Shown: positions 27,171 to 36,393, counted from the stretch's first letter. The stretch is 64,000 bases of DNA from an uncultured Clostridium sp. (GCA_900539375.1 UQBY01000004.1:1-64000), one strand, 5' to 3'. Numbers and translations: made by a program. Notes: generated by a model from the letters alone, not told the origin.

Positions 27171-28541
27171 TTATTTCATTAAACCCTTTTTCTTAACCCA
27201 ACCTTTTATATTTCTTTGCTTAGCTCTAGCTACTGCTAAATCTCCTTCTTCAACAGTTGAGGTGATTGTTGAACCAGCTGCTATATAAGTATTGTCTTGA
27301 ACTTCTACAGGAGAAATTAAATTAGTATTACATCCTATAAAACTATGGTCTCCTATAATTGTCTTATTCTTTGTTTTACCATCATAGTTAACTACAACAG
27401 TACCACATCCAAAATTACAACCTGAACCAACTTCTGCATCTCCTATATAAGTTAAATGAGATACCTTAGTTCCATTTCCAATTGAAGATTTTTTAACTTC
27501 TACAAAGTCACCAATTCTTACTCCTTCTCCAATTGTACTTTCTGGTCTTATATAGGCAAAAGGACCTACTGTGGTATTTTTCCCTATTCTACTATTTAAT
27601 ATAACAGAGGCTTGAACTTCAACTTCATCTTCTATTATACTATCTTTTATTCTAGAATTCTGTAGAATTGTGCAACTTTCTCCTATCTTTGTATAACCTT
27701 CTAAAATATTATTAGGATATATAACAGTATCTTTACCTATTATAACATCTACTCCAATATAAGTTGTATCTGGATCTATTAAAGTAACTCCATTATCTAA
27801 ATGGAACTTGTTTATTCTTTTTCTTAATACTTTTTCAACTTCAGCAAGTTGTGCTCTTGAATTAACCCCTAATGTATCTTCATAATCAGTTACAAGTGCT
27901 CCAACTTTTTCTTTTTTGTCTTTTAATATTCCTATAACATCTGTTAAGTAATATTCTCCTTGAACATTGTTATTATTTAATTCTTCTAATGAAGATAATA
28001 AAGATTTTATATCAAAACAATACATTCCTGCATTCATTTCATTTACCTTTAATTCTTCTTCATTACAATCTTTATGTTCCACAATTTTAAGAACTTCTTT
28101 GTTATCATCTCTTATTATTCTTCCATAACCAGTAGGATCATCTACATAAGCTGATAATAAAGTTGCTTTATTTCCTTTTTCTATATGTTCTTTAATTAAT
28201 TTTTCTATAGTTTCAACTCTTGTTAATGGAGCATCTCCTGTAAATACAGCCACAACTCCATCTTTGCCTTGTAAAAATTCTTTAGCACATTTAACAGCAT
28301 GGCCTGTTCCTAATTGTTCTTCTTGCAAAGAATAAGATACATTTCTGTCTTTTGTGCTTTCCTTTACTAATTCAGAACCATTACCTATAATTACATTTAC
28401 ATCTTCTATTCCTGCTTCTCTCATATTATCTATAACATGATTTACCATTTCTTTTCCACATACTTTATGTAGCACTTTAGGAATATTAGATTTTATTCTT
28501 GTTCCTTGTCCTGCTGCTAATATAACTGCACATCTATACAT
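27171..28541 (-). CDS. glmU: Bifunctional UDP-GlcNAc pyrophosphorylase/GlcN-1-P acetyltransferase
   Basis: Makes UDP-GlcNAc for peptidoglycan. The 456-residue protein has the N-terminal nucleotidyltransferase with AVILAAGQGTRIKSNIPKVLH and VFTGDAPLTR. The C-terminal left-handed beta-helix (about 250-440) has hexapeptide repeats and the acetyltransferase signature FGCGTVVVNYDGKTK. GGAGGG lies 6 nt before the ATG. It follows spoVG across a terminator and is probably co-transcribed with prs. Confidence 0.98.
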   Translation of the reverse strand: MYRCAVILAAGQGTRIKSNIPKVLHKVCGKEMVNHVIDNMREAGIEDVNVIIGNGSELVKESTKDRNVSYSLQEEQLGTGHAVKCAKEFLQGKDGVVAVFTGDAPLTRVETIEKLIKEHIEKGNKATLLSAYVDDPTGYGRIIRDDNKEVLKIVEHKDCNEEELKVNEMNAGMYCFDIKSLLSSLEELNNNNVQGEYYLTDVIGILKDKKEKVGALVTDYEDTLGVNSRAQLAEVEKVLRKRINKFHLDNGVTLIDPDTTYIGVDVIIGKDTVIYPNNILEGYTKIGESCTILQNSRIKDSIIEDEVEVQASVILNSRIGKNTTVGPFAYIRPESTIGEGVRIGDFVEVKKSSIGNGTKVSHLTYIGDAEVGSGCNFGCGTVVVNYDGKTKNKTIIGDHSFIGCNTNLISPVEVQDNTYIAAGSTITSTVEEGDLAVARAKQRNIKGWVKKKGLMK

Positions 28542-28669
28542 ATTAAACCCTCCGATATATCTTTAAATAATCTATATCTACGTTTTTTCTTAATTATCAT
28601 ACCTTATTATTATATTTGAAAGAATTTCTTATTTCAACCTTTCTAATGGGTTTTATTCATCAAAAAAAA

Positions 28670-28696
28670 TAAAAGAAGGTAAAAAACCCTCTTTTA
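28670..28696 (-). terminator. Terminator after spoVG
   Basis: Stem TAAAAGAGGG/CCTTCTTTTA (one mismatch) with a short A/T loop and TTTTTTTT on the minus strand, 14 nt after the spoVG stop. Confidence 0.82.
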
Positions 28697-28710
28697 CTTC
28701 CAATAAAAAA

Positions 28711-28995
28711 CTATTCTTCACTGTTTTCTACTGTTTCTTCTTTTAATGCTACTTCATATGCATTTAAAATTGATGTTTGAATTTTTTCTCTAGTTGTTGT
28801 GTTTATAGGATGAGCTATATCCTTAAATTCACCATCTGGTGTTTTTCTACTTGGCATAGCAATAAATAATCCGTTTTGACCTTCTATAACCTTTATATCA
28901 TGTACAACAAATTCATTGTCAAAGGTTACTGATACTATAGCTTTCATTTTTCCATCAGTTGATATTTTTCTAATTCTAACGTCTGTGATTTCCAC
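28711..28995 (-). CDS. spoVG: Regulator SpoVG
   Basis: Small conserved nucleic-acid-binding regulator affecting septation and sporulation in bacilli. The 94-residue protein has the family core MEITDVRIRKI, VSVTFDNEFVVHDIKVIEG and MPSRKTPDGEFKDIAHPI. The start is GTG, 8 nt after GGAGGT. It lies between purR and glmU as in B. subtilis and is preceded by a sigma-H-like promoter. Confidence 0.97.
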   Translation of the reverse strand: MEITDVRIRKISTDGKMKAIVSVTFDNEFVVHDIKVIEGQNGLFIAMPSRKTPDGEFKDIAHPINTTTREKIQTSILNAYEVALKEETVENSEE

Positions 28996-29029
28996 TTCAC
29001 TACACCTCCAGTTGCTTTAATAAGGTATA

Positions 29030-29058
29030 TATTTCTACAAATCTTTGTAAATTCCTCT
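29030..29058 (-). promoter_or_regulatory. Sigma-H-like promoter for spoVG
   Basis: Minus strand AGAGGAATT (29050-29058) and GTAGAAATA (29030-29038), 11 bp apart. This fits the sigma-H pattern RnAGGAwww - 11/12 bp - RnnGAAtww with one deviation in the -10. spoVG is the classic sigma-H gene in B. subtilis. Confidence 0.55.
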
Positions 29059-29105
29059 TTTTTTAAGAAAATAGTTAGAAAATTTAGGTTTTTAAGAATT
29101 TATTA

Positions 29106-29927
29106 TTATTTTTCACTAAATCTTGGAGATGGATGTATATCTATAATAGATGACTTATCAACAGCTTTTAACTCAACTATAGATACATACTCATCTACAA
29201 GCTTCTTTTCAACTTCTTTATTATCTACTAAAACTCCAATTCCAACTAACTCATTATCAAATTCTTTAAGTAAATCTTTTATACCCTGTGCAGTTCCTCC
29301 ACCTTTCATAAAATCATCTATAAATATACTTTTACTCCCAGGTTTCATTGATTTTTTAGATAAAGACATTTGTTGAAGTCTTCCACTAGTACCTGATACA
29401 TAATTAATAGTAACAGTAGGTCCTTCTGTAACTTGAGTATCTCTTCTTGCTATTATAAGTTGAACCCCTAAATTTCTTGCAACTTCATAGGCTAATGGAA
29501 TACCCTTTGTTTCTACAGTTATTACATAATCTATATCCATATTTTTAAAACATGATGATAAAATTACTCCTGCTTTTCCTATTATAGTAGGATTACACAT
29601 AAGGTCTGTCATATATATAAAATTACCAGCAATAACTCTCTCATCATCTTTTAATAAATCACATAACTCCATTGCAAATTTTTTAGCTCTATTGTTACCT
29701 ATTGTTGATACAAACCTTATTCCACCTGCTGCTCCTGAAATTGTTTCAATTTCCCCCATGTCAAGTTTACTTAAAACTTCTCTAATTATAACAATATCTT
29801 CACTTATTGTAGATTTTGCTGCATTTAGAAGTTCAGAAAATTTATTTAAACCTATTATCTTGTTAGGATTTTCCATTAAAATCTTTGTAATAGCTACAAC
29901 TCTGCTATTTCTACTTAACTTTTCCAA
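29106..29927 (-). CDS. purR: Pur operon regulator PurR
   Basis: PRPP-responsive regulator of purine genes. The 273-residue protein has an N-terminal winged helix (about 5-75) and a phosphoribosyltransferase-like domain with the PRPP motif KSIFIDDFMKGGGTAQG. The start is TTG, shortly after AGGTGGAG. Only one PurBox-like half site (ACGAAT, about 29956) is visible upstream, so autoregulation is uncertain. It is divergent from murC. Confidence 0.95.
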   Translation of the reverse strand: MEKLSRNSRVVAITKILMENPNKIIGLNKFSELLNAAKSTISEDIVIIREVLSKLDMGEIETISGAAGGIRFVSTIGNNRAKKFAMELCDLLKDDERVIAGNFIYMTDLMCNPTIIGKAGVILSSCFKNMDIDYVITVETKGIPLAYEVARNLGVQLIIARRDTQVTEGPTVTINYVSGTSGRLQQMSLSKKSMKPGSKSIFIDDFMKGGGTAQGIKDLLKEFDNELVGIGVLVDNKEVEKKLVDEYVSIVELKAVDKSSIIDIHPSPRFSEK

Positions 29928-30121
29928 AAAAACTCCACCTTCTCTATACTAAAATACGAATTATATTGCAAAAAAACTTATTAATATTCATATTCTATTC
30001 TATATCAGTTATATTGGCAATATATTTGATTTTTGTTTTTTTTATTAAAATTTATTTATATGTGTTCAAATTCTTAAATTTGTATATAATTATAAATATA
30101 ATAATTAAAGGGGATGATATT

Positions 30122-31498
30122 TTGTCATTTGATTTTATAAAAGATAAACATATGAAAATACACTTTATAGGTATTGGTGGAATAAGTATGAGCGGACTTG
30201 CTGCTGTACTATTAAATAATGGCTATAGAGTTTCAGGCTCTGATGCAAAAGAATCTAAAATAACTGAAAGTTTAAAAGAAAAAGGTGCTTCTATTTACAT
30301 AGGACATAGTGCTGATAACTTAGTTGATGTTGATTTAGTAGTTTATACTGCTGCTATTCCTGAAAATAATCCTGAATTAGTAAAAGCTAAAGAGGAAAAT
30401 ATTCCTTTAATGGATAGAGCTGAATTTTTAGGTTCTATAATGAAAGGTCATAAATTTAATGTTGCTGTTTCAGGAACTCATGGAAAAACAACATGTACAT
30501 CTATGCTTTCTTATATAACTTTAGAGGCTAATCTTGACCCTACAATACTTGTTGGTGGAGAATTAGATGCTATTGGTGGTAATTATAGAATAGGGAAAAG
30601 TGAATACTTTATTACTGAAGCTTGTGAATATAAAGCCTCATTTTTAAAGTTCTTCCCTTATGTAGGAATTATTTTAAATATTGATGCAGACCACTTAGAT
30701 TATTATAGAGATATAAATCATATAACTGAAACCTTTGAAAAATTCTCAAAGCTTGTTCCTAAAGATGGATATCTTATAGGTTATGGTGGAGATGAAAGAG
30801 TTTCTAAAATATTATCAAAAGCTGATTGCAATACAATTACTTATGGTTTTGATAATGAAAATCTTACTGCTAAAAACATTTCTTTTAATAAAAAAGGTTG
30901 TGCAACATTTACTGTATGTGAAAATGGAACAGATTTATTTACTGTAACTTTAAATAATCCTGGAAAACACAACATTTTAAATGCATTAGCTGCGATTGCT
31001 ACAAGTTTAATATTTAATGTTTCTAATGAAGCTATTATTTCTGGCCTTGAAAAATGTCTTGGTGCTCATAAAAGATTTGAATATAAAGGTGAAGTTAATG
31101 GAGTTACTGTAATAGATGATTATGCTCATCACCCAACAGAAATTAAAGCAACTTTAAACACTGCAAAAAAAATTCCTCACAATAAAATTTATTGTGTATT
31201 CCAACCTCACACTTATACAAGAACAAAAACATTATTTAATGAATTTACAACAGCCTTTAATGATGCTGATGAATTAATTTTAATGGATATATATGCTGCT
31301 AGAGAAAAAGACACTGGTCTTGTTTCTTCTGATGAATTAGGAGATGCTATAAGAAAAACTGGATTAAAATGTACAAATGTTCATTCTCATGATGAAGCTG
31401 CTGCTTATATAAAAGAGCATGCTAAATCTGGTGATGTTGTATTAACAGTTGGCGCAGGTGATGTTGTTCTTGTAGGAGAAAAATATCTATCAAAATAA
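30122..31498 (+). CDS. murC: UDP-N-acetylmuramate-alanine ligase
   Basis: Adds L-Ala to UDP-MurNAc in peptidoglycan synthesis. The 458-residue protein has HFIGIGGISMSGLAAVLL (UDP site), the ATP loop VSGTHGKTTCTSML, the metal-site region ITEACEYKASF and the C-terminal DDYAHHPTEI. I chose the TTG at 30122 (MSFDFIKDK) because AAAGGGG lies 8 nt before it. The frame is open for another 52 hydrophobic codons upstream, but these have no SD and overlap A/T-rich promoter DNA. Divergent from purR. Confidence 0.94.
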   Translation: MSFDFIKDKHMKIHFIGIGGISMSGLAAVLLNNGYRVSGSDAKESKITESLKEKGASIYIGHSADNLVDVDLVVYTAAIPENNPELVKAKEENIPLMDRAEFLGSIMKGHKFNVAVSGTHGKTTCTSMLSYITLEANLDPTILVGGELDAIGGNYRIGKSEYFITEACEYKASFLKFFPYVGIILNIDADHLDYYRDINHITETFEKFSKLVPKDGYLIGYGGDERVSKILSKADCNTITYGFDNENLTAKNISFNKKGCATFTVCENGTDLFTVTLNNPGKHNILNALAAIATSLIFNVSNEAIISGLEKCLGAHKRFEYKGEVNGVTVIDDYAHHPTEIKATLNTAKKIPHNKIYCVFQPHTYTRTKTLFNEFTTAFNDADELILMDIYAAREKDTGLVSSDELGDAIRKTGLKCTNVHSHDEAAAYIKEHAKSGDVVLTVGAGDVVLVGEKYLSK

Positions 31499-31508
31499 AA
31501 GCCTTCTT

Positions 31509-31597
31509 GCTCTTTAATTAACAGATAAAACTTAGAATACAGTATAACTTTTTGTTAATAATATTCTATATTTTTCTGTTTTTAAAGAGCTTTTTTT
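31509..31597 (+). terminator. Long compound terminator after murC
   Basis: Outer arms GCTCTTTAA/TTAAAGAGC (9 bp) are followed by TTTTTTTATTTTTT. Inside, AACAGA/TCTGTT and TAGAATA/TATTCTA also pair, giving one long bulged hairpin of about 80 nt instead of a simple stem. Confidence 0.8.
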
Positions 31598-31841
31598 ATT
31601 TTTTTATAGGAAATTATATATTTTGAAAGTTGTGGATAACTTGCCAAGTTAATAACAAAGCTTAGTAAAAGAAATAAATTTAAGAATTTCCTTTCATTTA
31701 ATTGGAAGGTTTTAACTATTGTTTTGTGTTTACTTGGAGCTGGTTGACGGAAAAAGCAAAATAATAATTAAAACTTTTTTATTTTTAAGTTTTTTAATAT
31801 TTTATTGAATTTTGACAAAGTATAAATTAGGAGTGATTTTT
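31598..31841. other. Intergenic region ahead of punA with a consensus DnaA box
   Basis: This 240-bp stretch has no gene. It contains TTATCCACA, a perfect DnaA-box consensus, on the minus strand at 31631-31639, and a TTGACG at about 31743 without a good -10. I see no purine riboswitch or PurBox. The end of the region is A/T-rich and carries the punA SD. Confidence 0.5.
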
Positions 31842-32660
31842 ATGGATTTATTAAAAAATATTAAAGAAGCTTCAGATTATATTTTACAAAGAAGCAAATA
31901 CAAACCACAAATAGGACTTATTTTAGGCTCTGGACTAGGCTCATTAGCAGATTTAATAGAAAATCCAGAATATTATTCTTATAGTGAATTACCAAACTTT
32001 CCAATTTCCACTGTAGAGGGACATAAAGGACGTCTTGTTTTAGGAACTCTTCAAGGAAAAACTGTTATAGCTATGGAAGGAAGATTTCATTATTATGAAG
32101 GGTATAAAATGAATGAAGTAACTTTTCCTATTAGAGTAATGAAATTGCTTGGTGTAAAAACTTTAATAGTAACTAATGCAGCAGGAGCAGTTAATACCTC
32201 ATTTACACCTGGGGATTTAATGATAATAACAGACCATATTAATCTTTCAGGAAATAATCCTCTTATAGGAAAAAACTTAGATTTATTTGGATTAAGATTT
32301 CCTGATATGTCAAATGCCTATGATAAAGAACTTAGAAATTTAGCTAAAAAAGTTGCAAATTCTATAAATCTTAATATTAAAGAAGGAGTTTATACTATGA
32401 TGAGTGGACCCTCCTATGAAACTCCTGCTGAAATAAAAATGATAGGAATTTTAGGAGGAGATGCGGTTGGTATGTCCACAGTTCCTGAAGTAATTGTTGC
32501 AAACCATTGCAAAATTAAAGTTATTGGAATATCCTGTATGACTAATATGGCTGCAGGTATATTAGAACAACCATTAAATCATGAAGATGTTATTGAAGCT
32601 TCAAATAAAGTTAAAAATGATTTTATAAAATTTATGAAACTGTTAATAAAGGAAATTTAA
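31842..32660 (+). CDS. punA: Purine-nucleoside phosphorylase (PunA type)
   Basis: Splits purine (deoxy)nucleosides to base and ribose 1-phosphate; the base can feed hpt. The 272-residue protein shows LILGSGLGSLADL (phosphate site), MEGRFHYYEGY, VTNAAGAVN and GPSYETPAEIKM with GMSTVPEVIVANHC, the trimeric class signatures. I chose the ATG at 31842 (MDLLKNIKE), 9 nt after AGGAG. Single gene with a terminator shared with the converging transporter gene. Confidence 0.95.
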   Translation: MDLLKNIKEASDYILQRSKYKPQIGLILGSGLGSLADLIENPEYYSYSELPNFPISTVEGHKGRLVLGTLQGKTVIAMEGRFHYYEGYKMNEVTFPIRVMKLLGVKTLIVTNAAGAVNTSFTPGDLMIITDHINLSGNNPLIGKNLDLFGLRFPDMSNAYDKELRNLAKKVANSINLNIKEGVYTMMSGPSYETPAEIKMIGILGGDAVGMSTVPEVIVANHCKIKVIGISCMTNMAAGILEQPLNHEDVIEASNKVKNDFIKFMKLLIKEI

Positions 32661-32692
32661 CACTACAAAAATATTCTTTTTATCATTAATAA

Positions 32693-32728
32693 AAAAGAGC
32701 TTGATATTTTAGCTTATCAAGTTCTTTT
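32693..32728. terminator. Shared convergent terminator (punA / AEC transporter)
   Basis: Arms AAAAGAGCTTGATA and TATCAAGTTCTTTT (14 bp, one G-U on the plus strand) between two converging genes, with T-tracts possible both ways. It overlaps the last 2 nt of the transporter gene. Confidence 0.8.
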
Positions 32729-33665
32729 ATATGTATCCAAGTTGTTTGTTTATAAATATCCAGAAAAACATTGTTATTATAGAAAATAATGAAGTAAATA
32801 CTACTATTTGACCTGCTAAATCTCCATCTGCTCCCATTTGTTCTGCCATAGTAAAGGATGATACTGCACCAGGTGCTGCAAGCATTGTAATTAAAGTTCC
32901 TAATTCTATTCCTCTAAATCCTAAAGCTACTGCAATAGGTAAAAATATTGCAGGTGCTAGTATAAGCTTTCCAAAGACAGTAAATATAAGTTGCTTAGCA
33001 TGTGCTGATATAGATTTAAATTCAAAGCTTCCACCTAATATAGCAAGAGCTAAAGGGGTTGCAACTTTAGATAAATCACTAGCTGTCTTATCTAATATAT
33101 AAGGAAGTTTTATGTCTAAAACTATCATTAATATTCCTGCAAGGGATGAAATTATAAGAGGATTTGTTATTATTCCTTTTATAATTTTTTTAATATTTAT
33201 TTTTCCTCCCCTAAATATTTCTAGTGTTATTACTGCTAAAAAATTATATGTAGGAACTATTGTTGCTATTAAAATTGATGGAATTCCTATGTTTTCTTCT
33301 CCAAATAAGGAAATTGCTACAGGAAGTCCAAAAAGTACAAAATTACTTCTAAAAATTCCTTGAATTATAACTCCTCTTCTTTTATTTTCTTTTTCAAATA
33401 AAGGAACCAGTAAACATAACAATAAGAACATAATAAAAACACAAGAGGATGCAAATATCATAAGTTTAGGATTTAATCCTGATTTTAAATCTGTATTATA
33501 TACATTGTAAAATAACAATATTGGTAAAAAGGATTTAAATACTGCTTTATTCATTACTTTTAATGTATGTTCATCCCATAGCTTTGTAATCTTTAATATA
33601 TATCCTAGTAAAATATTCAAAAATAATGGCACAACCACATTAAATGATATTATCATATTTTCCAT
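32727..33665 (-). CDS. AEC-family (auxin efflux carrier-like) transporter
   Basis: Predicted secondary transporter; some relatives move malate or other organic acids, but the substrate here cannot be read from sequence. The 312-residue protein has about ten membrane segments in two halves. It contains VPLFLNILLGYILK at the N-terminus and GTLITMLAAPGAVSSFTMAEQMGADGDLA near the end (the conserved second-half motif). SD is weak (AAGAGG). Transcribed alone, converging on punA. Confidence 0.88.
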   Translation of the reverse strand: MENMIISFNVVVPLFLNILLGYILKITKLWDEHTLKVMNKAVFKSFLPILLFYNVYNTDLKSGLNPKLMIFASSCVFIMFLLLCLLVPLFEKENKRRGVIIQGIFRSNFVLFGLPVAISLFGEENIGIPSILIATIVPTYNFLAVITLEIFRGGKINIKKIIKGIITNPLIISSLAGILMIVLDIKLPYILDKTASDLSKVATPLALAILGGSFEFKSISAHAKQLIFTVFGKLILAPAIFLPIAVALGFRGIELGTLITMLAAPGAVSSFTMAEQMGADGDLAGQIVVFTSLFSIITMFFWIFINKQLGYI

Positions 33666-33828
33666 CTATAAAAACCTCTTTTAAATTTAATCTATTTCAT
33701 TATATCACAAAAATAATTGCATAATTTTCTAAAAAAATTGTAATACATTTTAATTTATCATATTAGATTTTAAGAGTATAATTATGTGTTGTACAAGTTT
33801 TAAACATCATACTTAGGAGGAAAAGATT

Positions 33829-34527
33829 ATGAAAATAGCAATAATTTCAGATATACATGGAAATATATATGCATTAAGAAATATAATTGATAAAATAGAT
33901 GATGAAAAAGTAGATTTTATAATTTGTCTTGGAGATTTAGTTGGATATGGACCTCATCCCAATGAAGTTGTATCTTTTATAAAAAGAAAAAATATTCTTT
34001 GTATAAAAGGTAATTATGATGCTTCTGTTGTTGATGGAAGTTATACATACATAAGAGAAACTGAAACAAATTCTTTTTCTTTACCTTGGGCTGTAAAAGA
34101 ATTAAGAGCAGAAAATAAATATTTTTTAGATAACCTTCCTTTATCAATAACTATGGAATTTAATAACAAAAAAATTAAATTTGTTCATGGAAGTCCTAAT
34201 AAAATCAATGAATATCTATTTGAAAATGAAGAAAATACAAAAAATATAATGATGAATTTAGAAGAGGACATTTTAGTTTGTGCTCATACCCATATACCAT
34301 CAGTTAAAAGCTTTAATGATAAATTATTTATAAACTGTGGAAGTGTTGGAAAACCCAAGATAGGAGTTCCTAACTCTACATATTGCCTTTTAGAAATAAA
34401 TAAAAATGGAGTGGCAAAAGCAGAAATTAAATATGCTTCCTATGAAGTTCATAAAATTATAAAAGATATGGAAATGCTTAAATTTCCTTCCCATTTAATT
34501 CAAAGTTTTAAAGATGGAATGGAATAA
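33829..34527 (+). CDS. Calcineurin-like metallophosphoesterase (YfcE/MJ0936 type)
   Basis: Binuclear-metal phosphoesterase of unknown substrate. The 232-residue protein has all expected metal ligands: SDIHGNIYAL, CLGDLVGYGPHPNE, KGNYDA, FVHGSP and CAHTHIP, followed by the NCGSVGKP strand. SD TAGGAGG precedes the ATG. It is a single gene before the terminator at 34598-34637. Confidence 0.9.
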   Translation: MKIAIISDIHGNIYALRNIIDKIDDEKVDFIICLGDLVGYGPHPNEVVSFIKRKNILCIKGNYDASVVDGSYTYIRETETNSFSLPWAVKELRAENKYFLDNLPLSITMEFNNKKIKFVHGSPNKINEYLFENEENTKNIMMNLEEDILVCAHTHIPSVKSFNDKLFINCGSVGKPKIGVPNSTYCLLEINKNGVAKAEIKYASYEVHKIIKDMEMLKFPSHLIQSFKDGME

Positions 34528-34597
34528 ATTTAAAGTTTTTTGTGTTCAAGTTGCATTTATAAATAAAGTATTGTAAAATTTAAGTGTTATCTTTTAC

Positions 34598-34637
34598 ACA
34601 TTCATTCTTTGTGATTTTTTAGAATGAATGTTTTTTA
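34598..34637 (+). terminator. Terminator after the phosphoesterase gene
   Basis: Perfect 11-bp stem ACATTCATTCT/AGAATGAATGT with a 12-nt loop, followed by TTTTTT. It lies about 70 nt after the stop. Confidence 0.87.
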
Positions 34638-34692
34638 TTTCTATAACAAATCCAAAATACTCATTATAAAATTTAATTAGGAGGAGATTTTT

Positions 34693-36087
34693 TTGAATAA
34701 ATCAATATTAGTTAAATCACTTTATAGAAAAACTAATGAATATGTATCTAAAGATGTTAGAATCTCTGGATGGATTAGAACTTTAAGAGCTTCAAATGCT
34801 TTTGGTTTCATTGAAGTAAATGATGGTTCTTTCTTTAAAAATGTTCAAGTAGTTTTTGATAACAAATTAGATAACTTTAAAGAAATTTCAAAGCTTCCAA
34901 TAAGTTCATCAATTACTGTAATTGGTACTCTTGTTGAAACTCCAGAAGCAAAACAACCTTTTGAAATTCAAGCTAAAGAAGTTATCGTTGAGGGAATGTC
35001 TGATTCAGACTATCCTCTACAAAAGAAAAGACATACTTTTGAATATTTAAGAACTATTGCTCACTTAAGACCAAGAAGTAATGCTTTTTCAGCAGTTTTT
35101 AGAGTACGTTCTGTAGCAGCATATGCAATTCACAAGTTCTTCCAAGACCAAGGTTTTGTATATACAAACACTCCTATTTTAACAGGAAGTGATTGTGAAG
35201 GTGCAGGAGAAATGTTTAAAGTTACAACTTTAGATTTAGAAAACCTACCTAAAACTGAAGATGGAAAGATTGATTATAAAAAGGACTTCTTTGGAAAAGA
35301 AACTAATTTAACTGTTTCAGGACAACTTAATGGTGAATCTTTTGCTTTAGCTTTTAGAAATATTTATACATTTGGGCCTACATTTAGAGCAGAGAACTCA
35401 AATACAACAAGACATGCTGCTGAATTCTGGATGGTAGAACCTGAAATAGCTTTTGCAGACCTTACTGATAATATGGAACTTGCAGAAAATATGCTTAAGT
35501 ATGTTATAAACTATGTTATGACTGAGTGTCCAGAAGAAATGGCATTCTTTAATCAATTTGTAGATAAGGGACTACTAGATAGATTAAATCATGTTGTGTC
35601 TTCAGATTTTGGAAAAGTAACATATACAGAAGCAGTTGAAATATTAAAGAACTGTGGAAGAACTTTTGATTATCCTGTTGAATGGGGTATAGACCTTCAA
35701 ACAGAACATGAAAGATACTTAACAGAAGAACACTTCAAAAAGCCAGTCTTTGTTACAGATTATCCAAAGGAAATTAAAGCTTTCTATATGAGATTAAATG
35801 ATGATAATAAAACTGTTGCTGCAGCAGATTGCTTAGTTCCTGGAATTGGTGAAATTATTGGTGGAAGCCAAAGAGAAGAAAGACTTGATGTATTAAAGAA
35901 AAGAATGGCAGAATTAAATCTTAAAGAAGAAGATTATTGGTGGTATCTAGAACTTAGAAAGTATGGAGAAACTAAACATGCTGGATTTGGTTTAGGTTTT
36001 GAAAGACTTATTATGTATATTACAGGTATGGGTAACATAAGAGACGTTATACCATTCCCTAGAACAACAGGTCAAGCTGATTTTTAA
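34693..36087 (+). CDS. asnS: Asparaginyl-tRNA synthetase
   Basis: Class IIb synthetase charging tRNA-Asn. The 464-residue protein has an N-terminal OB-fold (about 15-115) and the catalytic core with FRAENSNTTRHAAEFWMVEPE (split, motif 2 region) and motif 3 GFGLGFERLIMYITGMGN. The start is TTG after AGGAGGAG. The AENSNTTRH motif distinguishes it from AspRS. No T-box leader is visible upstream. Confidence 0.96.
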   Translation: MNKSILVKSLYRKTNEYVSKDVRISGWIRTLRASNAFGFIEVNDGSFFKNVQVVFDNKLDNFKEISKLPISSSITVIGTLVETPEAKQPFEIQAKEVIVEGMSDSDYPLQKKRHTFEYLRTIAHLRPRSNAFSAVFRVRSVAAYAIHKFFQDQGFVYTNTPILTGSDCEGAGEMFKVTTLDLENLPKTEDGKIDYKKDFFGKETNLTVSGQLNGESFALAFRNIYTFGPTFRAENSNTTRHAAEFWMVEPEIAFADLTDNMELAENMLKYVINYVMTECPEEMAFFNQFVDKGLLDRLNHVVSSDFGKVTYTEAVEILKNCGRTFDYPVEWGIDLQTEHERYLTEEHFKKPVFVTDYPKEIKAFYMRLNDDNKTVAAADCLVPGIGEIIGGSQREERLDVLKKRMAELNLKEEDYWWYLELRKYGETKHAGFGLGFERLIMYITGMGNIRDVIPFPRTTGQADF

Positions 36088-36102
36088 TATAGATAAAATA
36101 TT

Positions 36103-36145
36103 AGGTTATGGCACAATAATAAATTTTATGCCATAACCTTTTTAT
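36103..36145 (+). terminator. Terminator after asnS
   Basis: Stem AGGTTATGGCA/TGCCATAACCT (11 bp) with a 15-nt loop, then TTTTTATTTTTT on the plus strand. It ends at the tail of the converging small gene. Confidence 0.88.
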
Positions 36146-36393
36146 TTTTTCTTTAACACAAAACTACCAATACCTATACTGCATATTGTAAATATTGAAA
36201 CTACTCCTATACTTAATGACTTTTTTGCATTTTGAGTATTAATATAAATATCTACATTTTTAGGTTCTGTGGTAATATATTTCTTATTTATAGAAACAAA
36301 GTTTTTATTTTTAGCTAATGAAATATTCATATTAATTGCAATTAATAATACTAATGTTATGCATAAAAGAATTTTTCCTATCTTTTTAATCAT
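36142..36393 (-). CDS. Small exported/membrane protein, unknown function
   Basis: Not recognised. The 83-residue protein has a signal-like N-terminus (KK, hydrophobic 8-24, then SLAK, a possible signal peptidase I site). A short soluble part (about 30-58) with Lys/Asn and a C-terminal hydrophobic segment ending in KKK follow, a membrane-anchor layout like sorted surface proteins but without LPXTG. I chose the ATG at 36393, 8 nt after TTGGAG; the frame also opens three codons earlier. It converges on asnS and shares its terminator region. Confidence 0.6.
   Translation of the reverse strand: MIKKIGKILLCITLVLLIAINMNISLAKNKNFVSINKKYITTEPKNVDIYINTQNAKKSLSIGVVSIFTICSIGIGSFVLKKK

Noticed and set aside
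29966..30121. 52-codon N-terminal extension of murC
   Set aside because: Hydrophobic A/T-rich translation without SD; the TTG at 30122 has AAAGGGG at 8 nt and gives the normal MurC length.
31598..31841. Purine riboswitch ahead of punA
   Set aside because: None of the conserved core or three-way junction sequence is visible.
34528..34692. T-box leader ahead of asnS
   Set aside because: Only the terminator of the upstream gene; no T-box core sequence.
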